Assembly (NCBI GenBank): GCA_963750195.1
Contig: CAVVPS010000001.1
Coordinates: forward strand, 186,001 to 250,000
Length of the DNA: 64,000 nucleotides
Direction: 5' to 3'
DNA from: AP-15 sp963750195
Lineage (GTDB): Bacteria > Pseudomonadota > Alphaproteobacteria > ATCC43930 > CGMCC-115725
In this document: piece by piece, positions 26,447 through 35,883 of the stretch
Numbering within the stretch: the first letter of the stretch is position 1
How the letters are laid out: every line of letters starts with the position of its first letter
Position numbers and translations under genes: made by a program
The notes under the pieces: generated by a model
Seen by the model: the letters and a program-made list of their open reading frames with translations, nothing else
Databases searched by the model: none
What the model was told of the DNA's origin: nothing

Positions 26447-27267
26447 AACCCGCGCGGCGGCGCCTGACCGGGCGCCAAGGTGACGTCGGGAGGGCGCAGA
26501 TAAAGCGGCCGCGCTGCGCCGCCCCGCTGGCCGCGGCGCCATAGTCCCAAAGCCACGCGCACAGCCCCGACCACAGGTGGCTCCCCATCGGTGACGAGGC
26601 TCGCGCAAGCCCGCCCGCCGAGCGCGGCTGCCGCCCGCGCCGAGGCATCGCCAGTGACGGCCAGCGGGTGAGAGCCCGCAACGGCGGTCACGATCTCAGT
26701 CAACGCTTCGGGCAGCACCGCGGCGGGTGAGCCGAGCGCATGGCGCGTGGGATCGAAGAGTTGGATGTATAAATCGGCGCGCCGGCTGTCGAGAGCGACG
26801 AGAAGGAACCTTCCGATCGGGTCGGCTTCGCACGCGGCGGCGACCGCCTCGAAGCTGGTCACCCCGAGCAGTGGCACGCCGAGGCCGAGAGCAATCCCCT
26901 TTGCTGCAGCGAGCCCGACACGAATGCCGGTGAAGCTACCGGGCCCGGTCGTAACCGTTATCAGATCGAGCGTCGCGGCCGCCAACCGCGCCGCGCCCAT
27001 GGCGCTTTCAACCATCGGCAGCAGCGCCTCGGCCTGGCCATGCGGCATTGTCCGGCGCTCGACGCAGAGAACGTTGTCACCGGCGGCGACCGCCACCGAA
27101 CATTCCGATCCCGCTGAATCGAGAGCCAGGATAAAGGGGTCGGGGCTGTGCAGTTCCGATGGGGAATTCAGACGGCGCGGACCTCGACTACTTCGGGAAT
27201 GTAATGGCGCAGCATGTTTTCGATGCCCGCCTTCAACGTTGCGGTGGAACTCGGGCAGCCGGAGCAC
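26443..27267 (-). CDS. tsaB: tRNA threonylcarbamoyladenosine biosynthesis protein TsaB
   Basis: ASKHA-fold partner of TsaD in t6A37 synthesis. The N-terminal ILALDSAGSECSVAV, the middle TVTTGPGSFTGIRVGLAAAK (the family signature) and a Pro-rich end are visible. Homology starts near 27135. No ATG/GTG/TTG lies between the nfu stop (27168) and that point; the nearest standard start is GTG 27267 inside nfu, while a CTG overlapping the nfu stop could be used instead. The true start is therefore unresolved. Confidence 0.88.
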   Translation of the reverse strand: MLRLPEFHRNVEGGHRKHAAPLHSRSSRGPRRLNSPSELHSPDPFILALDSAGSECSVAVAAGDNVLCVERRTMPHGQAEALLPMVESAMGAARLAAATLDLITVTTGPGSFTGIRVGLAAAKGIALGLGVPLLGVTSFEAVAAACEADPIGRFLLVALDSRRADLYIQLFDPTRHALGSPAAVLPEALTEIVTAVAGSHPLAVTGDASARAAAALGGRACASLVTDGEPPVVGAVRVALGLWRRGQRGGAARPLYLRPPDVTLAPGQAPPRGL

Positions 27268-27722
27268 GAGCCCTGCATATGCAGATAAACGACGCCGTCT
27301 TCGAAATCGTGAAAGATGATGTCACCGCCATCCTGCGCCACCGCCGGGCGCACGCGCGTCTCGAGCAACTCCTTGATCTGCGAGACGATCTCATCATCAT
27401 CCTCGTCGCTGGCATCGGCTGTCCGGCCTTCGGCGCCATCGGCGAATACCGGCCGGCCAGCGGTGAAATGCTCCATGATCGCCGCCAGCACCGCAGGCTT
27501 CAGCTGATACCAGTCGCCGTCATCCTCTTTTGTGACAGTAATGAAGTCAGCGCCGAAGAACACGCCGCAGATCTGCGGCAACGCGAATAGCCGTTCGGCC
27601 AGCGGCGATACACGGGCATCCGCGGCTTCGGTGAAGTTGGCGGTGCCGGTAGCCATGACCACCTGACCCGGGAGAAATTTCAGGGTCGCCGGATTCGGCG
27701 TCTGTTCGGTCTGGATGAACAT
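27168..27722 (-). CDS. NifU-like Fe-S scaffold/carrier protein (NfuA type)
   Basis: A 184-residue iron-sulfur cluster carrier. The N-terminal Nfu_N domain (MFIQTEQTPNPATLKFLPG) and the C-terminal NifU domain with CSGCPSS (the cluster-binding CxxC) are both complete. The ATG is supported by GGAG six bases upstream; a TTG four codons earlier is less likely. An acidic linker (DASDEDDDE) joins the domains. It precedes tsaB and follows trpS on the same strand. Confidence 0.93.
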   Translation of the reverse strand: MFIQTEQTPNPATLKFLPGQVVMATGTANFTEAADARVSPLAERLFALPQICGVFFGADFITVTKEDDGDWYQLKPAVLAAIMEHFTAGRPVFADGAEGRTADASDEDDDEIVSQIKELLETRVRPAVAQDGGDIIFHDFEDGVVYLHMQGSCSGCPSSTATLKAGIENMLRHYIPEVVEVRAV

Positions 27723-27795
27723 CGGCGGCTCCAAAAATGCGGAAAGGGGCAGTCCTTAAGCATGGGGGCTTGGCGTCCCGAATCAAGCCTGGAAC

Positions 27796-28794
27796 TCAGG
27801 GCCGCAGCAGCCCGCTGATGTCTTGCGCCTCCCGCAGAACCGGGTCGGCAAGCATATGAGCCCGCTCGGCGCCGCGATGGAGCACGCCGTCGATATAACC
27901 AGGGTCGGCCATTAGGCGGCGCATTTCGCCGCCGATCCGCCCCAGCACCTCGACCGCGACCTCGGAGAGCGCCTCCTTGAACTGCGAGAAATTTTGGCCG
28001 GCGAAGCGGGCGAGCGCCGCCTCGCGCGGGAGATCGGCGAGCGCCCCGTAAATGCCAATCAGATTGTCGGCCTCGGCTCGGCGCTCGAGCTGCGCGATCG
28101 TCGCGGGCAGCGGTTCGGGGTCGGTCTTGGCGCGGCGGATCTTCAAGGCGATCGCGTCGGCGGCATCGGTCATATTGATGCGCGAGTAATCGGAGGTGTC
28201 CGACTTCGACATCTTCTTGGTGCCGTCACGAAGGCTCATGACCCGTGTTGCTGTGCCGAAAATCTGCGGCTCGGGCAGCGGAAAGAAATCCCGCTCGTAG
28301 CGGCGGTTGAAAGCGCCGGCGAGGTCGCGGGCGAGTTCAAGATGTTGTTTCTGGTCCTCGCCTACCGGCACATGTGTGGCCTTGTAGACGAGGATGTCCG
28401 CCGCCATCAGCACCGGATAGGCGTAGAGACCGAGGCCGGCCATATCGCGCTGGTTGCCTGCCTTCTCCTTGAACTGAGTCATGCGATTGAGCCAGCCGAG
28501 CGGGGCGAGGCAGGCGAGCAGCCAGGCAAGCTCGGCATGGGCGGACACCATGCTCTGGTTAAAGATGATGCAGCGATCGGGGTCGATCCCGGCGGCGATA
28601 TAGGCCGCGGCGACCTCTCGGGTGCTGGCGCGCAGTTCGGCCGGGTCCTGCGGCAAAGTCAGCGCGTGCAGATCGACGATGCAGAAGATGCATTCATATT
28701 CGTTCTGCAACGCCACCCAGTTACGGATAGCGCCGAGATAATTGCCGAGATGCAGGTTGCCGGTCGGCTGGACGCCCGAAAAAATGCGGTTCAT
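27796..28794 (-). CDS. trpS: Tryptophanyl-tRNA synthetase TrpS
   Basis: Class I aminoacyl-tRNA synthetase charging tRNA-Trp, 332 residues, the normal bacterial length. The HIGH-type motif is HLGN (residues 15-18) and the KMSKS loop is at residues 194-198. The GEDQKQHLELARDLA segment is typical. It lies 31 bases downstream of murJ, as in many alphaproteobacteria. Confidence 0.97.
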   Translation of the reverse strand: MNRIFSGVQPTGNLHLGNYLGAIRNWVALQNEYECIFCIVDLHALTLPQDPAELRASTREVAAAYIAAGIDPDRCIIFNQSMVSAHAELAWLLACLAPLGWLNRMTQFKEKAGNQRDMAGLGLYAYPVLMAADILVYKATHVPVGEDQKQHLELARDLAGAFNRRYERDFFPLPEPQIFGTATRVMSLRDGTKKMSKSDTSDYSRINMTDAADAIALKIRRAKTDPEPLPATIAQLERRAEADNLIGIYGALADLPREAALARFAGQNFSQFKEALSEVAVEVLGRIGGEMRRLMADPGYIDGVLHRGAERAHMLADPVLREAQDISGLLRP

Positions 28795-28825
28795 GGCGCC
28801 TGTTATCGCCGCAGCCGGGCATGGG

Positions 28826-30376
28826 TCAAGCCGGTTGCCGTCGCAGCCGCCCCCAGAGATCGCGCCATTCGGCTATCCCGAGAGCCAGCGCCAGCAGGGC
28901 GAAGGCGGCGAACCCGGCTCCGACCAGGCCGGCGAGCGCCGCGATCCGGATCATCCCGGGTCCGGCAAGGGCGGGAGCCGCGGCCACGCGCAGCAAGGCC
29001 AGAACTGCCGCCATGCCGAGCGCCGCCACCCCGACCCGCGGCAGATTGCGCCGGGCCCGCTGATCGAGCCGGAAATGCCCGCGCCGGACCAAAAGGATTA
29101 GTAAGGTCAGTGCATTGAGCCAGCCCGCGCAACTCGTCGCCAAGGCGATCCCGACATGGGCCAGAAACTGCATCAGGACGATGGTCAGGCCAAGATTGAC
29201 GGCCATCGTCGTGACCGCGACCTTGACCGGGGTGGCCGTGTCGTGGCGGGCAAAAAAAGCGGGCGCGAGCACCTTGACCAGCACAAAGGCCGGTAGCCCC
29301 GCGGCATAGGCCGCGAGCGCCGCCGCAGTCGCTGCGGTATCGGCCGGGCTGAACGCGCCGCGCTGAAACAGCACCGCAAAGATCGGGCCCGCCAGCACCG
29401 CCAGCGCCGCCGCCGCTGGCAGGGTCAGCAGCAATGCCAGCTCGAGCCCGCGATTTTGCGTCGCGACGGCACCTGGAGCATCGCCGAGCCGCAACTGGCG
29501 CGACAAGGGCGGCAGGATCGCCGTGCCGACGGCGATGCCGACGACGCCAAGCGGCAGCTGGTTCAATCGGTCGGCGTAGTAGAGATACGAAACCGAGCCA
29601 CCCGGCAAAAACGAGGCGAGCGCCGTCGAGATCAAAAGATTGACTTGAGTAACCCCGGCGCCAATCGCTCCAGGACCCATGATCGCCAAGGTGCGGCGCA
29701 CGCCCGGCGTCAGCCGCGGCAAGGGCAGACGCAATGCCAGGCCGGCGCGAGCGCAGGAAGACATCAGCCACAGGAATTGGGCGAGGCCAGCGGCGGTGAT
29801 CGCCCAGGCGAGGGCGCGGCCGTCGTGCCAGGCGAACCGGTCCATCAACAACAGGGCGGCGATCAGAAACAGGTTCAGCAGCATAGGGGTCGCGGCGGCG
29901 GCAGCGAATTGATCGACCGAGTTCAAGACGCCGCCCTGCAGCGCCACGAGCGCGATAAACAGCAGGTAGGGAAAGGTGATGCGAGCAAGGGCGACGGCGA
30001 GTGCGAACTTGTCGGGATCGTCGCCAAACCCCGGCGCGATCAACCGCATAACCACGGGCATAAAGATTTCGCCCAAAAGGACAAAGGCCAACAGCGCCGC
30101 GAGCAACACCGCGAGCGTGTCTTCGGCAAAGGCCCTGGCCGCCTCCCTGCCGTGTTCGGCGATAGTGCCGGCGAAAAGTGGAACAAAAGCGGCGCTGAAG
30201 GCGCCCTCGGCAAATAGGCTTCGGAACAAATTCGGCAGACGTTGTGCCACAAAGAATGCATCGGCGACTGGCCCGGCGCCCAACAGCGCGGCGGTCAGGA
30301 TGTCGCGCACAAAGCCCATGACCCGGCTGAGGAGCGTGTAGGAGCCGACCGTGGCGACGGAACGCAGCAAGGTCAT
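28826..30376 (-). CDS. murJ: Lipid II flippase MurJ (MviN)
   Basis: Inner-membrane flippase of peptidoglycan precursor lipid II, 516 residues with about 14 hydrophobic helices. The start MTLLRSVATVGSYTLLSRVM is followed by GFVRDILTAALLGAGPVADA, the MurJ signature. Upstream extension of the frame is not supported. It is the first gene of the minus-strand housekeeping block. Confidence 0.95.
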   Translation of the reverse strand: MTLLRSVATVGSYTLLSRVMGFVRDILTAALLGAGPVADAFFVAQRLPNLFRSLFAEGAFSAAFVPLFAGTIAEHGREAARAFAEDTLAVLLAALLAFVLLGEIFMPVVMRLIAPGFGDDPDKFALAVALARITFPYLLFIALVALQGGVLNSVDQFAAAAATPMLLNLFLIAALLLMDRFAWHDGRALAWAITAAGLAQFLWLMSSCARAGLALRLPLPRLTPGVRRTLAIMGPGAIGAGVTQVNLLISTALASFLPGGSVSYLYYADRLNQLPLGVVGIAVGTAILPPLSRQLRLGDAPGAVATQNRGLELALLLTLPAAAALAVLAGPIFAVLFQRGAFSPADTAATAAALAAYAAGLPAFVLVKVLAPAFFARHDTATPVKVAVTTMAVNLGLTIVLMQFLAHVGIALATSCAGWLNALTLLILLVRRGHFRLDQRARRNLPRVGVAALGMAAVLALLRVAAAPALAGPGMIRIAALAGLVGAGFAAFALLALALGIAEWRDLWGRLRRQPA

Positions 30377-30714
30377 GGCGCGGGTGTAGTCGAAAACTGC
30401 AGCCGTGAAAATGCTGCCCCCTCGCCGAATTGTGGCGTAGGAGGCGCCGCTCGGACCAACCTCAGGACCAAGACCGGCCATATTGGCACGTTACCGGCCG
30501 ACCGGGATGCAGGAACGCGAACGTACGCGGGCCGGAGTTGGTCGACCCGTGACTTGTACGCGGTCGTCGGGCGGAGTAGGAAACTTGCCGAACGAGTGGA
30601 GCAGACTGCGGCACTACAGCCGCAGCGAACGCGGTGTCGCCAGAATTTTACTTTATTTTCACACCGGTTTTTCATACGGTTGGATACGTTTCTGAACGAT
30701 GAAGCGAGGGCTTT
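30377..30714. other. Divergent promoter gap between murJ and the carbamoyltransferase cassette
   Basis: About 340 bases between divergently transcribed genes. Bases 30640-30690 are the AT-rich part (TTTTACTTTATTTTCACACC), probably promoter sequence for the cassette to the right. No gene or RNA was recognised. Confidence 0.4.
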
Positions 30715-31139
30715 GTGACCGGTTCGGATGGAAATTGGCACGAAACTCTGCTCGACGAAGATGCGGCGGCAGGCTCGTCGGATCGGGCATTCGGGCTTCT
30801 CTTCGCCGCGATAGCGGGTGTGTTAGCTGCGCTCTCCGCGTGGCAAGGGAGGCGCGGCGCAGCTCGGCTGGGCGATCGTCGCAGCCGGGTTTCTCGTAGT
30901 GACGCTTCTTGCACCACCCTTGCTCGGCCCGCTCAATCGCGCCTGGCGACGGCTGGCGTTGCTTCTTTCCAAGCTCACGACGCCGCTGATCATGGGCCTG
31001 CTGTTCTTTGTCGTCATTGCCCCGGTCGGCGTCATCATGCGATTAGCCGGTAAAGATCCGTTGCGGCTGCGTTTCGAACGTGAAAGCTCGAGCTATTGGC
31101 TGGCTCGAAGCTCGCAAGGCGATCGGCAAACTTCGATGA
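30715..31139 (+). pseudogene. SxtJ-like small membrane protein gene with frameshifts
   Basis: The conceptual product matches the SxtJ family of about 130-140 residue membrane proteins: DEDAAAGSSDRAFGLLFAAI, then GWAIVAAGFLVVTLLAPPLL, GLLFFVVIAPVGVIMRLAGK and DPLRLRFERESSSYW. These segments lie in different frames. One extra base near 30850 and another near 31105 account for this; with both removed the gene ends ARKAIGKLR at the TGA 31137-31139. The start is GTG with a GAGGG site. It is the first gene of a four-gene cassette with DUF5989, a methyltransferase and a carbamoyltransferase. Confidence 0.7.
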
Positions 31140-31160
31140 CCCGGCAGTTTTGAGGGGCCG

Positions 31161-31314
31161 ATGCTCGACTTTGCAGCAGTGCTGTGAGTCTTCCTCCGCA
31201 GCCGCAAGAAAATTCTGGCTGACGCCGGTAATATTGATGGCCTGCGTGGTTGGCGGGCTCGTCGTGTTGGTCGAGGGCTCGGCTATCGCCCCGTTCATCT
31301 ACACGTTGTTCTGA
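31161..31314 (+). pseudogene. DUF5989 (SxtK-like) mini membrane protein, broken
   Basis: A remnant of a roughly 50-residue one-helix protein. It starts at the ATG after GAGGGGCCG and reads MLDFAAVL, then meets a TGA at 31185 where relatives have TGG (Trp). After one extra A near 31208 the frame resumes as RKFWLTPVILMACVVGGLVV and ends at TGA 31312-31314. Such proteins sit next to SxtJ-like and carbamoyltransferase genes. A substitution plus an insertion in 150 bases suggests real decay or a poorly sequenced patch. Confidence 0.65.
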
Positions 31315-31321
31315 CGGCACC

Positions 31322-32360
31322 ATGAGCATGGAAACGGTTGAGTTGCCGGCCCCGCCGCCGGCGTTTCGGGATTGTGCCGACGTTTTTCAATGCCCGGTGA
31401 GCGGCGAGCCGCTGTCCCCGGACGAGGGTGTCTGGATCAGCGCCAGCGGGCGCCGACGCTATTCGATCAAGGACGGCATCTCCTATCTTTACGCGCCGGT
31501 AGAGACGGCGATGGCCGATCGCGATGTCACGGAATTGGTCAAGGCGTTCTACGAGGAAACGCCCTTCCCGAATTATGACGACATCGAGTTCGCGCGAGAG
31601 CCTCACCGCCAAAGCGCGGCAAGGGGTGTTCGCCGCGGCGCTCGACGAGCAGCTTCCCCACGGCGCCATAGTGCTTGAGGCCGGTTGCGGCACCGGGCAG
31701 CTGACGAACTTTCTCGGCCTGTCGTGGAAGCGCCGGGTCTTCGGCGGCGACATCTGCCTCAATTCTTTACTGTTGGCCAACGGCTTCCGCGAGCGTTATC
31801 GGATTGCGAACGCCTCCTTTCTGCAAATGAACTTATTCCGGCCGCCGTTCCGTGACGGCAGCATCGACGTGGTGATCTCGAACGGCGTTCTCCATCACAC
31901 CGGCGACGCGCGCATGGGCTTCGAAGCGCTGCTTCGCAAGCTCAAACCCGGCGGCCTGATCATGGTTGGTCTGTACAACAGCTATGCGCGCCTGCCGACC
32001 TTGTGGCGCAGGTGGGCCTTTGGACGCTTCGGCCCGATGGCCTATTTCCTCGATAGGCGGCTCACCTCAGCGCAAATGAACGAGGGGCGTTGGCAGGCGT
32101 GGTTTCGCGACCAGTACCGCCATCCGCATGAAACTCGTCATTCGATAGACGACGTCCTGGGCTGGTTCGACGAGGGCGGCGTCGAGTTTTTATCGTCCAT
32201 TCCGGCAGCTGACGGAAGTCCGTTTACGAGCGCTACCCCGTTGTTCGAACCGCATCCTCGGGCAACCTCGACCGCGCGAGTAGCGAGCCAGCTGCAGATG
32301 CTGCTGACCGGCGGCCGGGATGGCGGGTTGTTTATAATGATTGGGCGCAAGCGCCCTTGA
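31322..32360 (+). pseudogene. Class I SAM-dependent methyltransferase with frameshift
   Basis: The N-terminal 95 codons (Trm112-like FQCPVSGEPLSPDEG zinc-ribbon remnant, then VKAFYEETPFPNYDD) and the rest (VLEAGCGTGQLTNFL motif I, DVVISNGVLHHT, LLRKLKPGGLIMVGLYNSYA) are in two frames. One extra base near 31593 (TTCGCGCGAGAG) explains it; without it the junction reads DDIEFRESLTAKARQG, as expected for this family. The gene is otherwise complete to its stop. It lies 16 bases before the carbamoyltransferase start. Confidence 0.75.
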
Positions 32361-32376
32361 TGCTTCGGAGAGATCG

Positions 32377-34212
32377 ATGCGTATCCTCGGCATTTCCGCC
32401 TTCTATCATGACAGCGCCGCCGCGTTGGTCGAGGATGGCCGCGTCATCGCCGCCGCCCAGGAAGAGCGCTTCACCCGGCAGAAATACGACAGCCGATATC
32501 CCTCCAACGCGATCGCCTATTGCCTGGCTGAAGCTGGCTTGCGTCTCGGCGACATTGACCATATCGCCTTTTACGACAAGCCGTTCCTCAAATTCGAGCG
32601 GTTGCTCGAGACTTATCTGGCGTTCGCACCGCGTGGCTTCCGCTCGTTCCATTTGGCGATGCCACTGTGGGTAAAAGACAAGCTGTTTCAAAAAAGAAAG
32701 CTTACTGAGAAGCTGCGCGCGGCGGCTCCCGATTTTGATTGGGACCACCGGCTGCTGTTTTCGGAGCACCACCTGAGCCATGCGGCCTCGGCTTTTTTTC
32801 CGTCGCCCTTTGAGGACGCGGTGATCCTGACGATGGACGGAGTGGGCGAGTGGGCAACGACCTCGGCCGGATTGGGCGCCGGGAACCAGATTACGATGCT
32901 GAAGGAGATCCATTTCCCGCACTCTCTCGGTCTGCTTTATTCCGCCTTCACCTATTTTACCGGTTTCCGGGTCAACTCCGGCGAATACAAGGTCATGGGC
33001 CTCGCTCCTTATGGAGAACCACGCTTCTCCAAGACGATCCTCGATCATCTGATCGATCTGAAAGATGACGGCAGCTTCCGCCTCAATCAGGAATATTTCG
33101 ATTATTGTACCGGGCTGAGAATGACCAACGACCGCTTCGCTGAGCTCTTTGGGGTTCCGGCGAGAAAGCCGGAGGAATTGCTCGATCAGGTGCATATGGA
33201 TCTCGCCGCATCGATCCAGAGCGTCACCGAAGAGGCGATCTTGCGACTGTCGCGGTCTCTAGCGGCCGAAACTGGCGCGCGCAACTTGTGCCTCGCCGGC
33301 GGCGTGGCGCTCAATTGCGTCGCCAACGGCAAAGTGCTTCGCGACCTGCGCTTCGACAAAGTGTGGGTGCAGCCTGCGGCCGGAGATGCCGGCGGCTCGT
33401 TGGGAGCAGCCCTCGCCGCCTATCACCTCGAGCTTGACCGCCCGCGCCATCTCTCCAACGAGATGGACGGCATGTCCGGAAGCTATCTCGGCCCCTCCTT
33501 CGACGAACATGAGATCCGCGAGCGTTTGACTGCCGCCGGCGCGCTGTTCGAGGAGCTAGGCGACGACGAAGTCATTGACAGGACTGCCTCCGCGCTTGCC
33601 GACGAAAAGGCGGTGGGCTGGTTCCAAGGGCGAATGGAATTCGGCCCCCGGGCGCTCGGCGCGCGCTCGATCCTGGCCGATGCCCGCAGTCCGGCGATGC
33701 AGCGCACCCTTAACCTCAAGGTCAAATACCGGGAGAGCTTCCGGCCATTTGCCCCCTCGGTGCTGCGCGAAGATGTCGCCGACTGGTTCGAGCTCGACGT
33801 CGACAGTCCATATATGCTCATGGTCGCCGATGTCGTCGAGCACCGCCGCCGGGCAATGAGCGAAGCTGAGCGCAATCTGTTCGGAATCGACAAGCTCAAC
33901 GTGCCGCGCTCGGACATCCCGGCGGTCACTCATGTCGATTATTCCGCGCGTGTTCAGACCGTCCATCGCGAGACCAATCCGCGCTATCACGCGCTGCTCG
34001 GCCGCTTCAAGGAGCTGACCGGCTGCCCGGTGCTCGTCAACACCAGCTTCAACGTACGCGGGGAGCCGATCGCATGCTCGCCCGAAGACGCATTTCGCTG
34101 CTTTATGGGCAGCGAGATCGACGTGCTCGTCGTTGGTAATTGCTTCCTGCGCAAAGACCATCAGGCCCCCGCGCTGCGCCTCGATTACCGGGACCGGTTC
34201 GACCCAGACTAA
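32377..34212 (+). CDS. Carbamoyltransferase (NodU/CmcH/SxtI family)
   Basis: A 611-residue O-carbamoyltransferase, intact. The N-terminal Kae1-like domain has MRILGISAFYHDSAAALVED, LLFSEHHLSHAASAFFPSPF (metal/nucleotide-binding histidines) and ILTMDGVGEW. The C-terminal YrdC-like domain includes GWFQGRMEFGPRALGARSIL and LVNTSFNVRGEPI. The family transfers a carbamoyl group from carbamoyl phosphate through a carbamoyl-adenylate to a sugar or alcohol. ATG is chosen for the GGAGAG site; a TTG 12 codons earlier is less likely. The cassette with SxtJ- and DUF5989-like genes suggests modification of a surface glycan or small molecule; the substrate is unknown. Confidence 0.92.
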   Translation: MRILGISAFYHDSAAALVEDGRVIAAAQEERFTRQKYDSRYPSNAIAYCLAEAGLRLGDIDHIAFYDKPFLKFERLLETYLAFAPRGFRSFHLAMPLWVKDKLFQKRKLTEKLRAAAPDFDWDHRLLFSEHHLSHAASAFFPSPFEDAVILTMDGVGEWATTSAGLGAGNQITMLKEIHFPHSLGLLYSAFTYFTGFRVNSGEYKVMGLAPYGEPRFSKTILDHLIDLKDDGSFRLNQEYFDYCTGLRMTNDRFAELFGVPARKPEELLDQVHMDLAASIQSVTEEAILRLSRSLAAETGARNLCLAGGVALNCVANGKVLRDLRFDKVWVQPAAGDAGGSLGAALAAYHLELDRPRHLSNEMDGMSGSYLGPSFDEHEIRERLTAAGALFEELGDDEVIDRTASALADEKAVGWFQGRMEFGPRALGARSILADARSPAMQRTLNLKVKYRESFRPFAPSVLREDVADWFELDVDSPYMLMVADVVEHRRRAMSEAERNLFGIDKLNVPRSDIPAVTHVDYSARVQTVHRETNPRYHALLGRFKELTGCPVLVNTSFNVRGEPIACSPEDAFRCFMGSEIDVLVVGNCFLRKDHQAPALRLDYRDRFDPD

Positions 34213-34213
34213 G

Positions 34214-34241
34214 AGGGGTGGCTTCGCCGGCGCCCACCCCT
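34214..34241 (+). terminator. Hairpin after the carbamoyltransferase gene
   Basis: An 8-bp perfect stem AGGGGTGG / CCACCCCT with a 12-base loop begins 2 bases after the stop codon. No U-run follows, so it may act as a weak or Rho-assisted terminator or as an mRNA-stabilising hairpin. Confidence 0.45.
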
Positions 34242-34409
34242 GCCCCGCCCGTCAACCCGCTTTGATCGCCGGCGCCCGGAGCAGCGGGCGGCACACCCTT
34301 TGGTAACGCCGCCGAAAGCAACCCCTCGCGGACGAGTGGTTAACCTCCCAGGCTTGTATTTTATCGGCCGATCGGTAACCGTTCGTTCCCCAGAACACGG
34401 AGGCGGAGC

Positions 34410-35216
34410 ATGGCGAAGACCAAGATGGGCGTCGTCGGATGCGGCGGCCGGATGGGTAGAATGCTGGTCGCCGAGATCGCGGCCACCGAGGGATGCACCA
34501 TCGCCGGCGGCAGCGAGGCGCCCGGCAGCGGGTATGTCAACCAGGACATCGGCGAGCTTGCCGGGATCGGGCGGATCGGCATCCCGATCGGCGAGGCGGT
34601 CGACAAACTGATCCGCGACAGCGATGTCGTGCTCGAATTTACCTCACCCGCCGCAACCGCCGAACATGCGGCGCTCGCCGCCGGCCTCGGCAAGGCGATG
34701 GTGATCGGCACCACCGGTCTGTCCCCTGAGCAGGGCGACGTGGTGCGCCAGGCGGCGCGCGACATCCCGATCGTCTGGGCGCCGAATATGAGCCTCGGAG
34801 TCAACGTGCTGTTGAGCGTCGTCGAAGAAGCGGCGCGGCGGCTTGGCCCCGATTGGGACATCGAGGTCATGGAGATGCACCACCGCGGCAAAGTCGACGC
34901 GCCTTCGGGCACGGCGCTGGCGCTCGGGCGCGCCGCGGCAGCCGGCCGTGAGGTCATGCTGGAACAGGTCGAGCAGCGCGCACGCGACGGCATCACCGGG
35001 CCGCGCCGCCCTGGCGATATCGGTTTCGCGGCGTTGCGTGGCGGCGACGCGGTCGGCGATCACCATGTGATCTTCGCCGGCATCGGCGAGCGCCTCGAAT
35101 TCGCCCACCACACAACCAACCGAGCGGTTTTTGCCAAGGGTGCGGTGCGCGCCGCACGCTGGGTCGCGGATCGCCCGGCCGGGCTTTATGGGTTGAAGGA
35201 GGTGCTGGGGCTCTGA
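34410..35216 (+). CDS. dapB: 4-hydroxy-tetrahydrodipicolinate reductase DapB
   Basis: Lysine/diaminopimelate pathway enzyme, 268 residues. The NAD(P)-binding start VGVVGCGGRMGRM-type loop (GCGGRMGRM) and the signature EMHHRGKVDAPSGTAL, with the catalytic His and Lys, are present. GTTGL and WAPNMSLGVN are further family marks. A strong GGAGGCGGAG ribosome site precedes the ATG. Confidence 0.96.
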   Translation: MAKTKMGVVGCGGRMGRMLVAEIAATEGCTIAGGSEAPGSGYVNQDIGELAGIGRIGIPIGEAVDKLIRDSDVVLEFTSPAATAEHAALAAGLGKAMVIGTTGLSPEQGDVVRQAARDIPIVWAPNMSLGVNVLLSVVEEAARRLGPDWDIEVMEMHHRGKVDAPSGTALALGRAAAAGREVMLEQVEQRARDGITGPRRPGDIGFAALRGGDAVGDHHVIFAGIGERLEFAHHTTNRAVFAKGAVRAARWVADRPAGLYGLKEVLGL

Positions 35217-35237
35217 CCGATCGAGCGGTCTGGCCGC

Positions 35238-35774
35238 TCAGTCCGCAGACCGGCCGGGCGCCGCGGGCGTGAACGAATTGCGCCAGCGCCGGAGCGCTTC
35301 GCGGATTGTCGCTGCGAGCTCGCGCCGGGCCGAGGGCGGCAGAAAATCGCCGATCGCCAGACTATGCCCGTGCGAGGCGACGAACAGGCGGTTCGATTCG
35401 TCCGGGCATTCTTCGAGGATCACCCGCACCCAGAACGGCTGAAACCGCCACATCCGCCGGCTGCCATGCACACTGACGCGCTCGACGGTGAAGGCGTCGC
35501 CGGCGAGCCGCAATGTCTCGCTGCGCCGCGCGCTGCGGTAATTGAGGCGGAAAGCGACATAGATGAGGGCGACATCGAGACCGAAAAACCCCACGACCGG
35601 CCACGCGCCGATCGAAACGAACCCGATGCCGACCGCGAGACTGATCAACCCCAGGATCACCATCAATAGGTGAAAACCGCGCGGCGGCAGGCTGCGATGC
35701 GGCAGCAGCACCCGCTCGAAAAACAGGCGGCCGAGCGGCGCCGCGGGATCGGCGTATCCGGGGCTGGGGATCAT
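35238..35774 (-). CDS. DUF2244 integral membrane protein
   Basis: A 178-residue protein with two close hydrophobic helices (about residues 35-75; LLMVILGLISLAVGIGF and VGFFGLDVALIYVAF) and a cytoplasmic domain with RRMWRFQPFWVRV and a GDFLPPSARREL end, typical of DUF2244. It is divergent from nth, a neighbourhood common in alphaproteobacteria. The ATG at 35774 fits the family start; upstream open frame is not homologous. Function is unknown. Confidence 0.8.
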   Translation of the reverse strand: MIPSPGYADPAAPLGRLFFERVLLPHRSLPPRGFHLLMVILGLISLAVGIGFVSIGAWPVVGFFGLDVALIYVAFRLNYRSARRSETLRLAGDAFTVERVSVHGSRRMWRFQPFWVRVILEECPDESNRLFVASHGHSLAIGDFLPPSARRELAATIREALRRWRNSFTPAAPGRSAD

Positions 35775-35883
35775 ACCGGCAGCAGGATAGCGGCGCCGCC
35801 GGCGCGGCGTAAAGCGGCAGTGATCATGTCTCGCCGTTTGCCGGCGGCGGATGCTGCCCTTACACTTGCCGGCGATGCGCGCC

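Noticed and set aside
27994..29118. 374-codon frame antisense to trpS and murJ
   Set aside because: Runs across two well-supported genes on the other strand; no independent evidence.
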